Source: an uncultured Alphaproteobacteria bacterium | GTDB taxonomy: Bacteria > Pseudomonadota > Alphaproteobacteria > Sphingomonadales > SMXR01 | Assembly: GCA_937126915.1 (NCBI GenBank) | Contig: CAKZLM010000055.1 | Location: 1 to 39,248, forward strand | DNA length: 39,248 nucleotides | Reading direction: 5' to 3' | Part shown: positions 1-7,650 of the stretch, piece after piece | How positions within the stretch are numbered: position 1 is the first letter of the stretch | Layout: the number at the start of each line of letters is the position of its first letter | The notes under the pieces: generated by a model | Told to the model about the DNA's origin: nothing | Database searches by the model: none | The model's input: the letters and a program-made list of their open reading frames with translations, nothing else | Translations under genes and position numbers: made by a program

Positions 1-168
1 TGCGGGGGTATCATCCACTGTGTGGTGCTTGTCTTCGGCAAATGACCGAATGTCTAGCGTTTCAAACGACCAGAGATTTTTCTCTAACCCTCTTCCCGCT
101 AACGAGACCCCAAGGGGACCCGGGAACATTTCTGGATAAAGAGTCAACAGCTGGGCATGGAATGTCAT
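1..168 (-). CDS. trmD: TrmD, tRNA (guanine-37-N1)-methyltransferase, N-terminal fragment
   Basis: This is the first 56 codons of TrmD, cut by the left edge of the window. TrmD places the 1-methyl group on G37 of tRNAs reading CNN codons, using SAM, and so prevents +1 frameshifting. The start [20 protein letters not shown] and the following VSLAGRGLE match the conserved N-terminal strand and loop of SPOUT-class TrmD proteins. The ATG overlaps the rimM stop by 4 nt (ATGA), so the two are probably translationally coupled. The order rpsP-rimM-trmD is the standard bacterial operon, which supports the call. The knot and catalytic C-terminal half lie outside the window, so completeness cannot be judged. 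Confidence 0.93.
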   Translation of the reverse strand, partial: MTFHAQLLTLYPEMFPGPLGVSLAGRGLEKNLWSFETLDIRSFAEDKHHTVDDTPA

Positions 169-752
169 GCCGTTTGCGCCTCTTGAGCACTTTTCTGTGG
201 ATCGACGATCACCTCGCCTTCCAACCAGTCATCCAATAAAATAACCATTTGTTTGTCATCTAAGCTAATGTGTGGGACCACATCACGGTTAAACGGCACC
301 ATAGCCGTTTGGCCAATGCCTTTACGTGGTTTATGCAAGGTCACTTCAACAACGCCACCGGCGCCATAATCATGCATGCATTTAACCACGCCAATTTCTT
401 CATCCACACCATTGACCACTGTCAAACCTTCAAGATCAACGAAATAAAATTCGTCTTCCTCTGCAGCTGGCAATTGGTCACGTAGAGCAAAGATTTTGGT
501 GCCCTTCATGGCCTCAGCTTTGTCACGGTTGGTGACACCATCAACACGGGCACTAACACCCTGTTTGATTTGCTTTAAAACCTTAAAGTTAATTGGCGTT
601 TCACCTTCATCAGAATAAAAAGCATCAAAATAATCAAGAGCGTCTTGATTATCGACAAAAAGCTTTAAGCGCACATCACCACGCACCCCATGGGCGCCGA
701 TGATAACCGCGACACAAAGCCATTTGTTAGATGTTTTATCTGTTTCAGACAT
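165..752 (-). CDS. rimM: RimM, 16S rRNA processing / 30S maturation factor
   Basis: RimM binds ribosomal protein S19 and helps mature the 30S head. The protein has 195 residues, slightly longer than typical (about 170-180). Residues 14-32 carry the family start [17 protein letters not shown], followed by the RimM N-terminal barrel. Around residues 100-110 is [11 protein letters not shown], which opens the C-terminal PRC-barrel; DLEGL is a RimM hallmark. The last 25 or so residues are a polar tail. It starts at an ATG 40 nt downstream of the rpsP stop and ends with a TGA overlapping the trmD start. The position between rpsP and trmD is the standard operon place. Nothing looks broken. Confidence 0.96.
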   Translation of the reverse strand: MSETDKTSNKWLCVAVIIGAHGVRGDVRLKLFVDNQDALDYFDAFYSDEGETPINFKVLKQIKQGVSARVDGVTNRDKAEAMKGTKIFALRDQLPAAEEDEFYFVDLEGLTVVNGVDEEIGVVKCMHDYGAGGVVEVTLHKPRKGIGQTAMVPFNRDVVPHISLDDKQMVILLDDWLEGEVIVDPQKSAQEAQTA

Positions 753-792
753 GATTTAACCCATCAATCTTTCACAACAAACGAAAGCGTTA

Positions 793-1212
793 TTACTCAG
801 CAGTTGCTTCTTCAGCTGGCGCTTCTTCTGCAGCAGCAGCTTCAGCAGCGGCCTCAGCAGCAGCTTCTTTAGCCGCTTCGATTTTCGCTTTTTTCTCTTC
901 AAGCATCTCTAGAGTGTGCTTCGAAGGCTTACCTTTGTTCGGGTTGCTGCGCTCTTTCTTAGCCAACATACCTTCAGCTTCAAGGAAGCGAGATACACGG
1001 TCAGTTGGTTTTGCACCAACACCTAACCAGTATTCAACACGCTCTTTTACCAATTGAACGCGATCGTCGCTATCTTTTGGAAGCATTGGGTTATAAGAAC
1101 CCACTTTTTCGATATAACGACCGTCACGAGGGGCGCGAGTGTCCGCCACAACAATACGGTAGTAAGGACGCTTTTTAGCACCACCACGGGCCAATCTAAT
1201 TGCAGTTGCCAT
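793..1212 (-). CDS. rpsP: 30S ribosomal protein S16 with Ala/Glu-rich C-terminal extension
   Basis: S16 is a small-subunit protein needed for 30S assembly. The start [20 protein letters not shown] is the S16 signature. The core is complete by about residue 85. The total of 139 residues is much longer than the usual 80-90, because of a Lys-rich segment followed by a low-complexity Ala/Glu tail (about residues 108-139, for example [17 protein letters not shown]). Such tails are known in some alphaproteobacterial S16 proteins; the role here is unknown. The AGGA Shine-Dalgarno core lies 8 nt before the ATG. The start codon sits in a short perfect inverted repeat (1207-1219), described under findings. 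It lies 72 nt downstream of ffh and 40 nt before rimM, consistent with one operon. Confidence 0.97.
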   Translation of the reverse strand: MATAIRLARGGAKKRPYYRIVVADTRAPRDGRYIEKVGSYNPMLPKDSDDRVQLVKERVEYWLGVGAKPTDRVSRFLEAEGMLAKKERSNPNKGKPSKHTLEMLEEKKAKIEAAKEAAAEAAAEAAAAEEAPAEEATAE

Positions 1213-1246
1213 TATGGCATTCCTTTCTTTTCATTTACAAAGTCAC

Positions 1247-1262
1247 CCAACCATGCGGTTGG
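1247..1262 (-). other. Hairpin in the ffh-rpsP spacer
   Basis: Within the 72-nt spacer between ffh and rpsP there is a perfect 6-bp inverted repeat, CCAACC-GCAT-GGTTGG read on the minus strand. It is not followed by a T-run, so it does not look like an intrinsic terminator. It could be an mRNA processing or stability element within the operon transcript, or chance. Confidence 0.4.
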
Positions 1263-1284
1263 TAAAGTTCACATCATCCCAACA

Positions 1285-2724
1285 TTATTTTTTGGGAAGA
1301 AATTTATCCATGCCCGGCGGCATACCGCCACCAAGCAGGCCGCCAAGACCACCGGCGCCGCCCATTCCGGGCATACCACCGGGCATCTTACCGCCCATTT
1401 TATTCATTCGTTTCATTGCCGTAACCATTTGCTTACGCATTTTAAGCAGCTTGTTAATTTCGGCCACATCGGTGCCAGAACCAGCAGCAATGCGCTTCTT
1501 GCGCGATGCATTTAACAATTGTGGTTTGGCGCGTTCTTTTTTGGTCATCGACAAGATGATCGCCTCTTGGCGATTAAATAAACTTTCATCCATGCCAGCA
1601 GCGTTTAACTGCTTTTGCATTTTACCAATGCCCGGCAACAGCGATAAAACGCCCTTCATGCCGCCCATTTTTTTCATTTGGCGCAGCTGCATCAACATGT
1701 CATCCATGTCTAATTCAGCTTTTTGTAGTTTTTGCGCTAATTTTTTGGCTTCGTCTTCCTCAATGGTTTCAACGGCTTTTTCCACCAAAGACACCACATC
1801 GCCCATACCTAAAATACGGCCAGCAATACGTTTGGCGTGGAAGTCTTCCAAGCCATCCATTTTCTCGCCCGTACCAATAAGGCGGATCGGTTTACCCGTA
1901 ACCGCACGCATAGAAAGGGCTGCACCGCCGCGGCCATCACCATCCATACGGGTCAAGACAGAACCTGTGATGCCAACCTTTTCGTCAAAGCTTTTGGCAA
2001 CATTAACCGCATCTTGACCGGTTAAACTATCTGCCACCAATAGGGTTTCAACAGGGTTGGTGGCGGCCTTAACAGCCATCACCTCTTGCATCAGGCCTTC
2101 GTCAATGTGCAAACGACCAGCGGTATCAAGGATAACCACATCCATACCTTGCAGGCGACCCGCTTGAACCGCACGGTTGGCAATATCAAGGGGCATTTGT
2201 CCGGCAATGATCGGCAAGGTGGCAACGCCAATTTGCTCACCCAAAACTTTAAGCTGTTCTTGTGCCGCGGGGCGGGTAACGTCCAAAGACGCCATTAAGA
2301 CCTTTTTCTTTTTCTTCTCGGTCAGGCGTTTGGCAATTTTGGCAGAGGTGGTTGTTTTACCAGAACCCTGTAAACCCACCATCATCAAAACCGCAGGCGC
2401 AGCACCTACAACATCAAAGCCTTCATCGCCTTGCTGGTCAGCGCCTTCTTCATCAGCTTTACCGCCCAACATTTCGATCAAGCCGTCATGAACGATCTTA
2501 ACCACTTGTTGACCAGGGCTAACTGACTTCAAAACATCTTGACCAACGGCCTTTTCTTTAATGCTGTTGATAAAATCTTTTGCAACGGGCAAAGCAACGT
2601 CAGCTTCAAGCAAAGCGATGCGAACTTCACGCATGGCAGCAGACACGTCCTTTTCTGATAAAACGCCTTTACCGCGTAATTTATCAAGAACACCGCCTAA
2701 TCGATCGCTTAAACTATCAAACAT
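1285..2724 (-). CDS. ffh: Ffh, signal recognition particle GTPase (SRP54)
   Basis: Ffh binds 4.5S RNA and hydrophobic signal sequences and hands ribosomes to FtsY at the membrane. The 479-residue length is normal. I chose the ATG at 2724 (MFDSLSDRLGGV), which has a GGAAAGG-type Shine-Dalgarno just upstream; the reading frame stays open 8 codons further. Domains in order are a helical N domain (about 1-85), a G domain with P-loop GLQGSGKTTTSAK near residue 116, DTAGR near 198 and TRMDGDGRGG near 257, then a Met-rich M domain (about 300-450) with repeated MKKMGGM-like stretches and a Gly/Met-rich tail. The partner receptor gene ftsY is also in this window, at 21554-22486. It appears to head the ffh-rpsP-rimM-trmD operon. 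Confidence 0.97.
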   Translation of the reverse strand: MFDSLSDRLGGVLDKLRGKGVLSEKDVSAAMREVRIALLEADVALPVAKDFINSIKEKAVGQDVLKSVSPGQQVVKIVHDGLIEMLGGKADEEGADQQGDEGFDVVGAAPAVLMMVGLQGSGKTTTSAKIAKRLTEKKKKKVLMASLDVTRPAAQEQLKVLGEQIGVATLPIIAGQMPLDIANRAVQAGRLQGMDVVILDTAGRLHIDEGLMQEVMAVKAATNPVETLLVADSLTGQDAVNVAKSFDEKVGITGSVLTRMDGDGRGGAALSMRAVTGKPIRLIGTGEKMDGLEDFHAKRIAGRILGMGDVVSLVEKAVETIEEDEAKKLAQKLQKAELDMDDMLMQLRQMKKMGGMKGVLSLLPGIGKMQKQLNAAGMDESLFNRQEAIILSMTKKERAKPQLLNASRKKRIAAGSGTDVAEINKLLKMRKQMVTAMKRMNKMGGKMPGGMPGMGGAGGLGGLLGGGMPPGMDKFLPKK

Positions 2725-2785
2725 AAAATGCTTTCCTTTCCGTTTCACTTCTCACTGAAAGACCCATATTGAAAGCGCGTTTTAC

Positions 2786-2826
2786 AAAAAAAAATCGCAC
2801 CAGTGTGCGAAACTCGCTGACTGGTG
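2786..2826 (-). terminator. Terminator-like hairpin upstream of ffh (possible attenuator)
   Basis: Read on the minus strand, TCGCAC-ACTG-GTGCGA (2810-2795) is followed directly by nine T residues (2794-2786), the layout of a rho-independent terminator. An overlapping second stem, CACCAGT (2826-2820) with ACTGGTG (2804-2798), encloses a GCGA/TCGC mini-stem and shares bases 2798-2800 with the first, so the two folds exclude each other. It lies about 60 nt before the ffh start. It either ends a short upstream transcript or attenuates ffh. Confidence 0.6.
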
Positions 2827-2876
2827 GACACCCTTGGGCGCTTATATAAATGTCTCTTCCTGTGGGAAGTGGGTTC

Positions 2877-2905
2877 CAACTACACGATCAGAGCGCATGA
2901 GTCAA
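2877..2905 (-). promoter_or_regulatory. Possible sigma-70 promoter for the ffh leader
   Basis: Minus strand TTGACT (2905-2900), 17-nt spacer, TAGTTG (2882-2877). The -35 is good and the -10 is weak. A second AT-rich -10-like element (ATATAAG) lies about 40 nt closer to ffh. Initiation at either site would transcribe through the hairpin and T-run at 2786-2826. Confidence 0.3.
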
Positions 2906-3144
2906 CGACAAAACACGCCAAAAAGTGCGGAAAATGTCGTTTTTCTACCCCGTGCACCAAACAGATTTTCTGCAAAAAGAATAAAAAAACGCTTTCCTTT
3001 GCTCAAATATCCCATATCCCGATCTGATCATAAGATGAAAATCAATTCTGTAAACTCAACTTGACGCTACGGAATATTGGGGTGAATCGGCAAACCTTTT
3101 AGACAAACCCTAATGCAACAAAACCCTATATAAACCTTGGGGTT

Positions 3145-3158
3145 TTGACATAAATCAA
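3145..3158 (+). promoter_or_regulatory. FNR/Anr-like binding site
   Basis: TTGAC-ATAA-ATCAA is a near-perfect match (9 of 10 defined bases) to the FNR/Anr/FixK-type consensus TTGAT-N4-ATCAA. It lies about 235 nt before the TonB-receptor start and about 100 nt before the proposed promoter, too far upstream for a classical class II activator site. It may control the receptor, or be chance. No FNR-family regulator gene is in this window. Confidence 0.4.
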
Positions 3159-3253
3159 TCGCCCTAAAAACTCAAAAGTTCAAATTTGACCTAAATTGAG
3201 GCTTTTATACCACATTTGCAAAACAAAACGGCACATTAAATCCGCTTTCCCCC

Positions 3254-3282
3254 TTGACCCGCATTGAGTTTTCTATTGAAAT
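3254..3282 (+). promoter_or_regulatory. Possible promoter of the TonB-dependent receptor gene
   Basis: TTGACC (3254-3259), 17-nt spacer, TGAAAT (3277-3282). The -35 is good and the -10 only partial. It would give a leader of about 90 nt before the chosen ATG at 3380. Other AT-rich combinations exist in the region, so this is a suggestion only. Confidence 0.3.
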
Positions 3283-3379
3283 ATTCGGTGAGGTGCTTTC
3301 TTGCATACCTATTATTGTGCGTTAGTTGTGTATCAGGGGAGCAACGATATTGGTTTATCAATCCAAATTGGGGAAAATA

Positions 3380-6100
3380 ATGTTAAATAAGAAAACCTTA
3401 TTGCTCAACACAGCTATTGCGACCAGCTTACTGCTGCCTGTTGGGACAAGCTTTGCTCAAAGCTCTGACGAGGGCGTTGAGGAAATTGTGGTGACTGGTT
3501 CTTTGATTCGTCGCCCAAGCCAATCTGAACAAGCGTCTCCTATTGCCGTTGTTGGCAGTGAAGATTTCAACAATATCGGTGCGAAAAACGTTGCTGATAT
3601 GGTTCAAACGCTAACTTTTAACAGTGGCTCAGAAAACAATGCTGATGCCTTCACTCAAAACTCCACAACGGGAACGTCAAACTTCAACCTGCGTGGTTTG
3701 GGTGTGGCTTCAACCTTGGTTTTATTAAACGGTCGCCGTCAAGTTGTGTCTGCCGCTTCTACTAACAAAGGTTTGAACTTTGTTGACACCAGCTCTTTGG
3801 TGCCAACCATTGCCATTGACCGTATTGAAATTGTGAAAGATGGCGCTGCAGCAACATATGGTTCTGACGCTGTAGCTGGTGTGGTAAACTTCATCACCAA
3901 TGACCAATTTGAAGGTTTTAAAGCAAGCGCTGATCATCAGTTTAACATGAGCCAAGGTAGCCAGTCTGACACCTTGATTCAAGGTATGTTCGGTATGAAC
4001 ACCGACCGCGCCCACTTTATGGCCGCGGTGTCTTACTATGACCGTACCTCTCTGACCACTGAAGAGAAACGCTTCAGCCGTGTTGAAGACGATAGTTCAT
4101 CCATCGGTAGCCCGGGTGCCTACTTCACACAGTTTTTACCTGCCAACCCAGCCTTGGGTTTACCAGGTAACGTGATTAACCTTGGCGCTGCTGTGCCGAT
4201 CATTGATCCAACTGGCTGTGAAAGCGCTGGTGGTAACCCGTTGGCGTTAGGTGCTCCAATTAACACCGGTGTTGGTGTTACCTTCACACCGGGCCTATGT
4301 CGTTATGATTTTGGTGATCACTATGTACACGTTCCGGATGAGCGTCGTATCCAAGCTTATTCGAAAGTGAACTATGAAATCAGCGATGACACTGACTTCA
4401 CGTTTGAATTTAGCATGGCAGATAACGATGTTCAGCGTCGTAACTCGCCAACCTTCCCTTACTTGCGCCTGCCAATCGTTCCTGACTACCACCCAGACAA
4501 CCCCTTTGGCATTCCAGTGGCCTATTTTGGTCGCGCCATGGGTAATGGGTTTGAACCGGGTGAGCGTGGTAACAACTATTTCACCAGCAACACCATGCGT
4601 TTTGCTGCTGGCATTGATACCGAGTTGTCTGACACATGGTATGCTAGCGTAAACGCTGTTCATGCCTACAATAATTACACTATCCGCACACCAGATACGG
4701 TGGTTGATCGTTTCCAAGATGCAATTCTTGGCTTTGGTGGTTTGAACTGTAACAAACTTGCTGGTCAACCGGGTCAAAATGGTTGTGAGTTCTTTAACCC
4801 ATTTTCCACTGGCGTACCTGGTGGTTCAAACGCGAACTCGCCAGAGCTACTTGACTGGTTGGTGCAAGATCAATTCCAAGACATCCATTCTGAATTAACC
4901 TCTATTGATGCGGTTGTTTCTGGTGAGCTTGGTGATCTAGGTGCGGGTCCCATTGGCATTGCCTTTGGCTTCCACACGCGCAATGAAAAATACAGTAACG
5001 ACTATGACATCATCTCAAACCAAGATGGTTTTGGCTTCCTTCAAGGTAACGCTGACTATGGCGACAGCCGTGATGCCACCGCCATTTTTGCTGAGATCTT
5101 AATGCCTGTTACTGATAAACTAGAAGCAACTTATGCTGCTCGTTATGAGACCTACAGTGATGGATTGGGTAGCACATTCGATCCGAAAGTGGCTCTGCGT
5201 TATAAAATGCGTGATAACTTAACTTTCCGTGGTTCAGTTTCAACGTCTTATCGTGCAGCCTCCATCTTCCAGTCATATGGTGGCTCTACCTCTTTGAACC
5301 AGGTATTAGACCCTGTGAACCAAACTCAAGTATTTGCTGCTGTTCGTAGTAAACTACCTGAAAATGGCGCACGTGACTTGAAGCCAGAGACATCCGTTGC
5401 CTACAACTTTGGTGCTTCTTGGCAGCCTGGTAACTTCGACATTAACGTTGATTACTATATTTATGACTTCCAAGATGTCATCACCCTGTTGAATTATCAG
5501 TCAGTGGTAAACTCTGACCCACAAAACACGGATAATATTATTCGTGCTGGTGACCCATTAAACGGTCCTATTGTGATGGTGTTGACAGACTTTGTGAATG
5601 CCTCACAAATTAAGACCAGCGGTTTTGATGTTGAAGTGGCTTATAACTATGAAGTGGCTGGTGGCTTGATCCGTCCAAGCTTCCAAGCAACTTACACCAC
5701 GCAATATGATATCACCGATCCAATCGATGGTGAGTTTGATGGCCTAGGTAGCCGTAACTTCACCACTTTGGGTAATCCAATGCCAAAACTTCGCTATAAT
5801 GTTGGCTTGAACGCTGTTTATGACACGCTTTCATTCAATGCGTATGTGCGTCACATTGGTGATATGGAAGATGACCAAAACCCAGGTCGTGAAATTGATT
5901 CAATGACAACTGTTGACTTCCAAGCAACTTGGAACTTGTCTTCAATGTTTGATCTTGATCAAGGTCTTGGCCTAACAGTTGGTATGATCAACGCTCTTAA
6001 CGAAAACCCACCGCAAGTTTATACAAACGCGGGTTACGAATCTAAGGTTCATGACCCACGCGGTTCTATGGCTTACGTTAAGTTGTTGGTTGACTTTTAA
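3380..6100 (+). CDS. TonB-dependent outer-membrane receptor
   Basis: This is a 906-residue outer-membrane active-transport receptor. The ATG at 3380 is chosen because it gives a clean signal peptide (residues 1-26, LLLPVGTSFA then Q). A TonB-box-like EEIVVTGSLIRR follows (about 34-45), then a plug domain (about 50-165) with FNLRGLG, LVLLNGRR and the typical DRIEIVKDGAAATYGSDAVAGV. The rest is a 22-strand-type beta-barrel ending in phenylalanine (YVKLLVDF), as expected for the BAM signal. Two Cys pairs, in a region near residues 275-315 and in another near 456-470, could form disulphides in extracellular loops. No cognate periplasmic protein, TonB or regulator is adjacent, so the substrate is unknown. 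Receptors of this subtype in marine alphaproteobacteria often take up organic substrates rather than siderophores, but that is inference. A terminator follows at once. Confidence 0.95.
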   Translation: MLNKKTLLLNTAIATSLLLPVGTSFAQSSDEGVEEIVVTGSLIRRPSQSEQASPIAVVGSEDFNNIGAKNVADMVQTLTFNSGSENNADAFTQNSTTGTSNFNLRGLGVASTLVLLNGRRQVVSAASTNKGLNFVDTSSLVPTIAIDRIEIVKDGAAATYGSDAVAGVVNFITNDQFEGFKASADHQFNMSQGSQSDTLIQGMFGMNTDRAHFMAAVSYYDRTSLTTEEKRFSRVEDDSSSIGSPGAYFTQFLPANPALGLPGNVINLGAAVPIIDPTGCESAGGNPLALGAPINTGVGVTFTPGLCRYDFGDHYVHVPDERRIQAYSKVNYEISDDTDFTFEFSMADNDVQRRNSPTFPYLRLPIVPDYHPDNPFGIPVAYFGRAMGNGFEPGERGNNYFTSNTMRFAAGIDTELSDTWYASVNAVHAYNNYTIRTPDTVVDRFQDAILGFGGLNCNKLAGQPGQNGCEFFNPFSTGVPGGSNANSPELLDWLVQDQFQDIHSELTSIDAVVSGELGDLGAGPIGIAFGFHTRNEKYSNDYDIISNQDGFGFLQGNADYGDSRDATAIFAEILMPVTDKLEATYAARYETYSDGLGSTFDPKVALRYKMRDNLTFRGSVSTSYRAASIFQSYGGSTSLNQVLDPVNQTQVFAAVRSKLPENGARDLKPETSVAYNFGASWQPGNFDINVDYYIYDFQDVITLLNYQSVVNSDPQNTDNIIRAGDPLNGPIVMVLTDFVNASQIKTSGFDVEVAYNYEVAGGLIRPSFQATYTTQYDITDPIDGEFDGLGSRNFTTLGNPMPKLRYNVGLNAVYDTLSFNAYVRHIGDMEDDQNPGREIDSMTTVDFQATWNLSSMFDLDQGLGLTVGMINALNENPPQVYTNAGYESKVHDPRGSMAYVKLLVDF

Positions 6101-6127
6101 GTCTTAAACAAAACAAGCTATTGAAGA

Positions 6128-6157
6128 AAGGCGGTGCTTCGGCATCGCCTTTTTTTG
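6128..6157 (+). terminator. Rho-independent terminator of the TonB receptor gene
   Basis: The stem AAGGCGGTGC / GCATCGCCTT (one G-T pair) closes a TTCG tetraloop and runs into a T-tract (6150-6156). It begins 28 nt after the receptor stop codon. UUCG loops on G-C-rich stems are especially stable. Confidence 0.9.
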
Positions 6158-6159
6158 TT

Positions 6160-6225
6160 GCCTCCGTATCCTCCCTTTGGTCGTCACATGAGGCGCGCTC
6201 AAGGCTGACGCGGTTTTCACCGCGA
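6160..6225 (+). repeat. Mosaic interspersed repeat, copy A
   Basis: It aligns over about 65 nt with copy D at 8840-8907: shared GTCGTCA-CATGA, GGCTGACGCGG and a TTTC-loop hairpin. The hairpin is CGCGGT-TTTC-ACCGCG (6209-6224). In copy D the equivalent is CGGGGT-TTTC-ACCCCG, so the third base pair differs by a compensatory change. Confidence 0.55.
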
Positions 6226-6252
6226 TCATAGAACTCGCTTTACCGAATTGCG

Positions 6253-6390
6253 AAAGCAATTCCGAGCCTTCAGCGCGTTTTATCGCGTAGGCGAAAGCCG
6301 TAGCGGGAAACAAAACGAATAAAAGGGAAAGCAATTCCGAGCCATCAGCGTGTTTCATTGGAGGACCAAAGGGACGATCAGGAAACAAAC
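6253..6390 (-). repeat. Mosaic interspersed repeat, copy B, with internal duplication
   Basis: Two direct 31-nt units (6253-6283 approximately and 6328-6358) share AAAGCAATTCCGAGCC and a TCAGCG-GTTT core with a few differences. Read on the minus strand both translate without stops as (I/M)K(R/H)A(D/E)GSELLS. The outer end CAGGAAACAAAC (6379-6390) is the reverse complement of GTTTGTTTCCTG, which occurs in copies C and D. Small GAAA-loop hairpins (for example GAATTGC-GAAA-GCAATTC near 6246-6263) are embedded. Confidence 0.6.
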
Positions 6391-6474
6391 AAATCTTGTC
6401 GGTGGCTATGGTTCGTTGTTATAGTGCCACCTACTAAAACCTTCAAGCTAACCGACTGCTTTATAAGGATTTTC

Positions 6475-7635
6475 ATGATGGCGACTAACAGCGGACCCCT
6501 TACCGGAATAACTGTTCTTGATTTAACACGGGTGTTAGCAGGGCCTTATTGCACCATGATGCTGGCGGACTTGGGCGCACGGGTTATCAAAATTGAGCGC
6601 CCTGATGGCGGTGATGATGCGCGCTCGTTCGGCCCCTTCATTGATAAAAACGGCGTTAAAAAGTCGGCCTATTTCATGTCGTTAAATCGCGGTAAGGAAA
6701 GCATTGCCCTTAATCTGAAAGCACCAGAAGACCGGGCCATCTTTGAGGATTTGTTGAGCAAAGCCGATGTCTTGGTGGAAAATTATCGCCCCGGCGTGAT
6801 GCAAAAATTAGGCTATGGCTATGAAGCCCTCTCTAAAAGCCACCCACGCCTCATTTATGCCGCCGTTTCAGGTTTTGGGCACACGGGGCCTTTTGCGCAA
6901 AAACCCGCCTATGACATGGTGGTTCAGGCCATGGGCGGCATTATGTCGGTTACAGGCCATCCGGGGGGTGAGCCAACACGGGTGGGCAGCAGCATTGGCG
7001 ATATCACCGCAGGCATGTTTACCGCCACAGGCATCACCAGCGCCCTTTATGAACGGGAACGCACCGGCAAGGGCCAAAAAATTGACGTTGGTATGATGGA
7101 TGGCCAAGTAGCTATTTTGGAAAACGCCATTGCGCGCTATCAGGCAACGGGCGAAAGCCCCGGCCCATTGGGCGCTCGCCACCCCAGCATCACGCCGTTC
7201 AGTGCTTTTAGAACCCAAGATGGACATATGGTGATCGCCGCAGGCAACAACGCCTTATTTGAAGAACTGTGCGCGGCATTATCGCTGCCTCAGCTACCCA
7301 ATGATCCGCGTTTTAAGGATAATGATGCCCGCACCCAAAATTGGGATGATCTTTTAGGATTAATGGAACAACAACTAACCACCAAACCCACCGCCCACTG
7401 GCTAGACGCCCTAGAAGCCGTTGGCGTGCCGTGCGGCCCCATCCATAATGTTGAAGAGGCCCTCACCCACCCGCAAACACAAGCCCGCAACATGGTGGTT
7501 CAGGCAGAAGATAAAGACGTCGGAACCCTCGGCATGGCAGGCAACCCCATCAAACTAAGCAACCACCCCGACCCCAACACCCGAACCCCCGCCCCCGACC
7601 TAGATGCTGATCGAGATAGGATATTGGGGGAGTAG
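6475..7635 (+). CDS. CoA-transferase family III (CaiB/BaiF/Frc-like)
   Basis: Class III CoA-transferases move CoA between carboxylic acids through an aspartyl-CoA intermediate in the cytoplasm. The protein has 386 residues, normal for the family. I start at the ATG-ATG pair at 6475/6478, 5-8 nt after AAGGA; the upstream open frame runs through the repeat and looks non-coding. Family features are the opening LTGITVLDLTRVLAGPYC, the ADLGARVIKIERP CoA-binding region, VENYRPGVM, PAYDMVVQAMGG, and IGDITAG with the likely nucleophile Asp176 (equivalent to Asp169 of formyl-CoA transferase). The C-terminal third holds GVPCGPIHNVEEA, also conserved. The substrate cannot be told; racemase-like and dicarboxylate-CoA relatives share these motifs. 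It stands alone on this strand and converges on the gene at 7651. Confidence 0.93.
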   Translation: MMATNSGPLTGITVLDLTRVLAGPYCTMMLADLGARVIKIERPDGGDDARSFGPFIDKNGVKKSAYFMSLNRGKESIALNLKAPEDRAIFEDLLSKADVLVENYRPGVMQKLGYGYEALSKSHPRLIYAAVSGFGHTGPFAQKPAYDMVVQAMGGIMSVTGHPGGEPTRVGSSIGDITAGMFTATGITSALYERERTGKGQKIDVGMMDGQVAILENAIARYQATGESPGPLGARHPSITPFSAFRTQDGHMVIAAGNNALFEELCAALSLPQLPNDPRFKDNDARTQNWDDLLGLMEQQLTTKPTAHWLDALEAVGVPCGPIHNVEEALTHPQTQARNMVVQAEDKDVGTLGMAGNPIKLSNHPDPNTRTPAPDLDADRDRILGE

Positions 7636-7650
7636 CTATAACTATTGGCA

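Larger units (their letters stand above)
2725..3379. other. Divergent intergenic region between ffh and the TonB receptor
   Basis: This 655-base stretch shows no convincing gene; short open frames at 2824-3064 lack a ribosome site and family resemblance. On the minus strand it holds the presumed ffh leader with a terminator-like hairpin and T-run (2786-2826) and weak promoter elements. On the plus strand it holds an FNR-type palindrome (3145-3158) and a possible sigma-70 promoter (3254-3282). The middle (2930-3230) is AT-rich with nothing I can name. Confidence 0.7.
6101..6474. other. Intergenic region: terminator plus two mosaic repeat copies
   Basis: Between the receptor and the CoA-transferase there is no supported gene. 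After the terminator the space is almost filled by two partly inverted copies of the interspersed mosaic repeat (about 6160-6225 on plus, about 6250-6390 on minus). An open frame on the minus strand (6104-6388) is just translation of these repeats. The last 80 nt before 6475 hold the ribosome site of the next gene; no clear promoter was seen. Confidence 0.6.

Noticed and set aside
690-872. Gln/Leu-rich open frame on the plus strand
   Set aside because: It is the antisense of the Ala/Glu-rich tail of rpsP and of the rimM start; no ribosome site.
2820-2835. TCCACCA on the minus strand, like a tRNA or tmRNA 3' end
   Set aside because: No T-loop, no matching 5' acceptor strand and no cloverleaf could be drawn.
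2824-3064. Short plus-strand open frames between ffh and the TonB receptor
   Set aside because: They have no ribosome site and no family resemblance, and overlap the ffh leader hairpin.
6104-6388. 94-residue open frame on the minus strand
   Set aside because: It is the translation of mosaic repeat copies and crosses the TonB receptor terminator.
6358-6474. N-terminal extension of the CoA-transferase
   Set aside because: The extra 39 codons run through the repeat element; a good ribosome site and the family start lie at 6465-6478.
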